From an uncultured Flavobacteriaceae bacterium (GTDB lineage: Bacteria > Bacteroidota > Bacteroidia > Flavobacteriales > Flavobacteriaceae): a stretch of 64,000 nucleotides of DNA. A program made the position numbers and the translations under genes. The stretch is taken from assembly GCA_905181625.1 (NCBI GenBank), contig CAJIYJ010000004.1, forward strand, positions 1-64,000, read 5' to 3'. The notes beneath the pieces were generated by a model that saw nothing but the letters and a program-made list of their open reading frames with translations, did no database searches and was not told the origin of the DNA. Below, piece by piece: positions 63,409 through 64,000 of the stretch. Numbering within the stretch: the first letter of the stretch is position 1; every line of letters starts with the position of its first letter.

Positions 63409-64000
63409 CTAAGTTAATTCTTTTTTCAAATACATTGCAGTGGGACTCTTTGTGTTTTTTATTAAATCTTCTGGTTTTCCTTTAAAAATAATTTCTCCAC
63501 CATATTTCCCGCCATTTGGTCCAATTTCTATAACATGATCTACAGTCTTAATTACATCCATATTATGTTCTATAATAATAACTGTATTTCCTTTATCTAC
63601 AAGCTTATTAATCATTTCTAATAAAACTTTTATGTCCTCAAAATGTAAACCTGTAGTTGGCTCATCTAGGATATATAAAGTGTTTCCTGTATCTTTTTTA
63701 GAAAGCTCACTAGCCAATTTAATTCTTTGAGCTTCACCTCCAGATAAAGTTGTGGATTGTTGCCCTAATGTCACATAACCTAAACCTACATCTTTTAGAG
63801 TTTGTAGTTTTCTTAAAATTTTAGGAAAATTTTCAAAAAAATCACAACCTTCATTTATTGTCATATTTAAAATATCAGAAATTGATTTCCCTTTGTATCT
63901 AATTTCAAGCGTTTCTCTATTAAACCTTTTACCTTGACAAACGTCACAATTTATATAAACATCAGGAAGGAAATTCATTTCTATTTTTCTTAAACCTGCA
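63409..64000 (-). CDS. uvrA: Excinuclease ABC subunit A, C-terminal part (5' end outside window)
   Basis: The minus-strand frame is open to the window edge; the internal Met at 63978 is part of [25 protein letters not shown], so the gene continues beyond 64000. The visible 197 residues are the last part of UvrA: zinc-finger [23 protein letters not shown], then [24 protein letters not shown] (ABC signature), [26 protein letters not shown] (Walker B) and [35 protein letters not shown]. UvrA recognises bulky DNA damage with UvrB for nucleotide excision repair. Only the second ATPase domain is seen. Confidence 0.97.
   Translation of the reverse strand, partial: AGLRKIEMNFLPDVYINCDVCQGKRFNRETLEIRYKGKSISDILNMTINEGCDFFENFPKILRKLQTLKDVGLGYVTLGQQSTTLSGGEAQRIKLASELSKKDTGNTLYILDEPTTGLHFEDIKVLLEMINKLVDKGNTVIIIEHNMDVIKTVDHVIEIGPNGGKYGGEIIFKGKPEDLIKNTKSPTAMYLKKELT

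Overview
The window looks like a chromosome segment of a small-genome, AT-rich member of the Bacteroidota, most likely a marine Flavobacteriia. The evidence is a C-terminal type IX secretion (T9SS) sorting domain, upstream boxes matching the Bacteroidota promoter consensus TAnnTTTG (often a few bases from the start codon), no clear Shine-Dalgarno sequences, a fused E1 alpha/beta 2-oxoacid dehydrogenase, a YtxJ-type bacillithiol protein, and the order ftsK-lolA-lptG-ribBA. No species can be named from the sequence alone.

Region 1 (1-4305) is accessory. It holds the 3' part of a giant repeat-rich secreted adhesin-like gene, broken by many frameshifts and carrying near-identical 318-bp tandem repeats, followed by a translationally coupled glycine-rich surface lipoprotein. 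Base composition here is visibly richer in G+C than in the rest. A terminator and tRNA-Ser(UGA) follow.

Region 2 (4675-21316) is housekeeping: a TauE/SafE permease; the minus-strand run ftsK-lolA-lptG-ribBA (division/chromosome segregation, lipoprotein and LPS transport, riboflavin); an NhaC antiporter; then lpd, pabB, tilS and a DsbD-like protein on the plus strand; then flavin reductase, nitroreductase and aldehyde dehydrogenase on the minus strand.

Region 3 (21377-28475) is a branched-chain amino-acid operon, ilvD-ilvB-ilvN-ilvC, with a gapN-like NADP-dependent glyceraldehyde-3-phosphate dehydrogenase at its end. It is preceded by a promoter, a strong intrinsic terminator placed inside the leader (candidate attenuator) and an 11-codon upstream ORF that overlaps the ilvD start as ATGA.

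Region 4 (28472-54794) contains information-processing and core metabolic genes: dnaN, SAM hydroxide adenosyltransferase, phoH, purC, miaA, an exonuclease/GIY-YIG fusion, yggS, a Gfo/Idh/MocA oxidoreductase, pcm, smpB, ytxJ, glyA, glutaminyl cyclase, the SRP 4.5S-type RNA, an SDR, a transaldolase-like aldolase, a TlpA-like lipoprotein, an ABC-F ATPase, DUF2007, pheT, recG, pcrA/uvrD, a DEAD-box RNA helicase and an OmpA-like lipoprotein.

Region 5 (54855-64000) holds a glycosyltransferase, a stand-alone HsdR_N-type PD-(D/E)xK protein, holA, a branched-chain 2-oxoacid dehydrogenase E1 fusion, an M1-peptidase-like protein lacking its zinc motif, a LOG-family protein and the 3' end of uvrA.

The genome is tightly packed: all ten convergent protein-gene pairs overlap or abut (from 24 bases of overlap to a 2-base gap), and four share a four-base TTAR stop overlap. 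I found no clear defence island, prophage, insertion sequence or CRISPR array. The most interesting items are the ilvD leader, the asymmetric ABC-F ATPase, the zinc-less M1-like protein with a barrel-like C-terminus, the orphan HsdR_N protein and the repeat-driven decay or misassembly of the adhesin.
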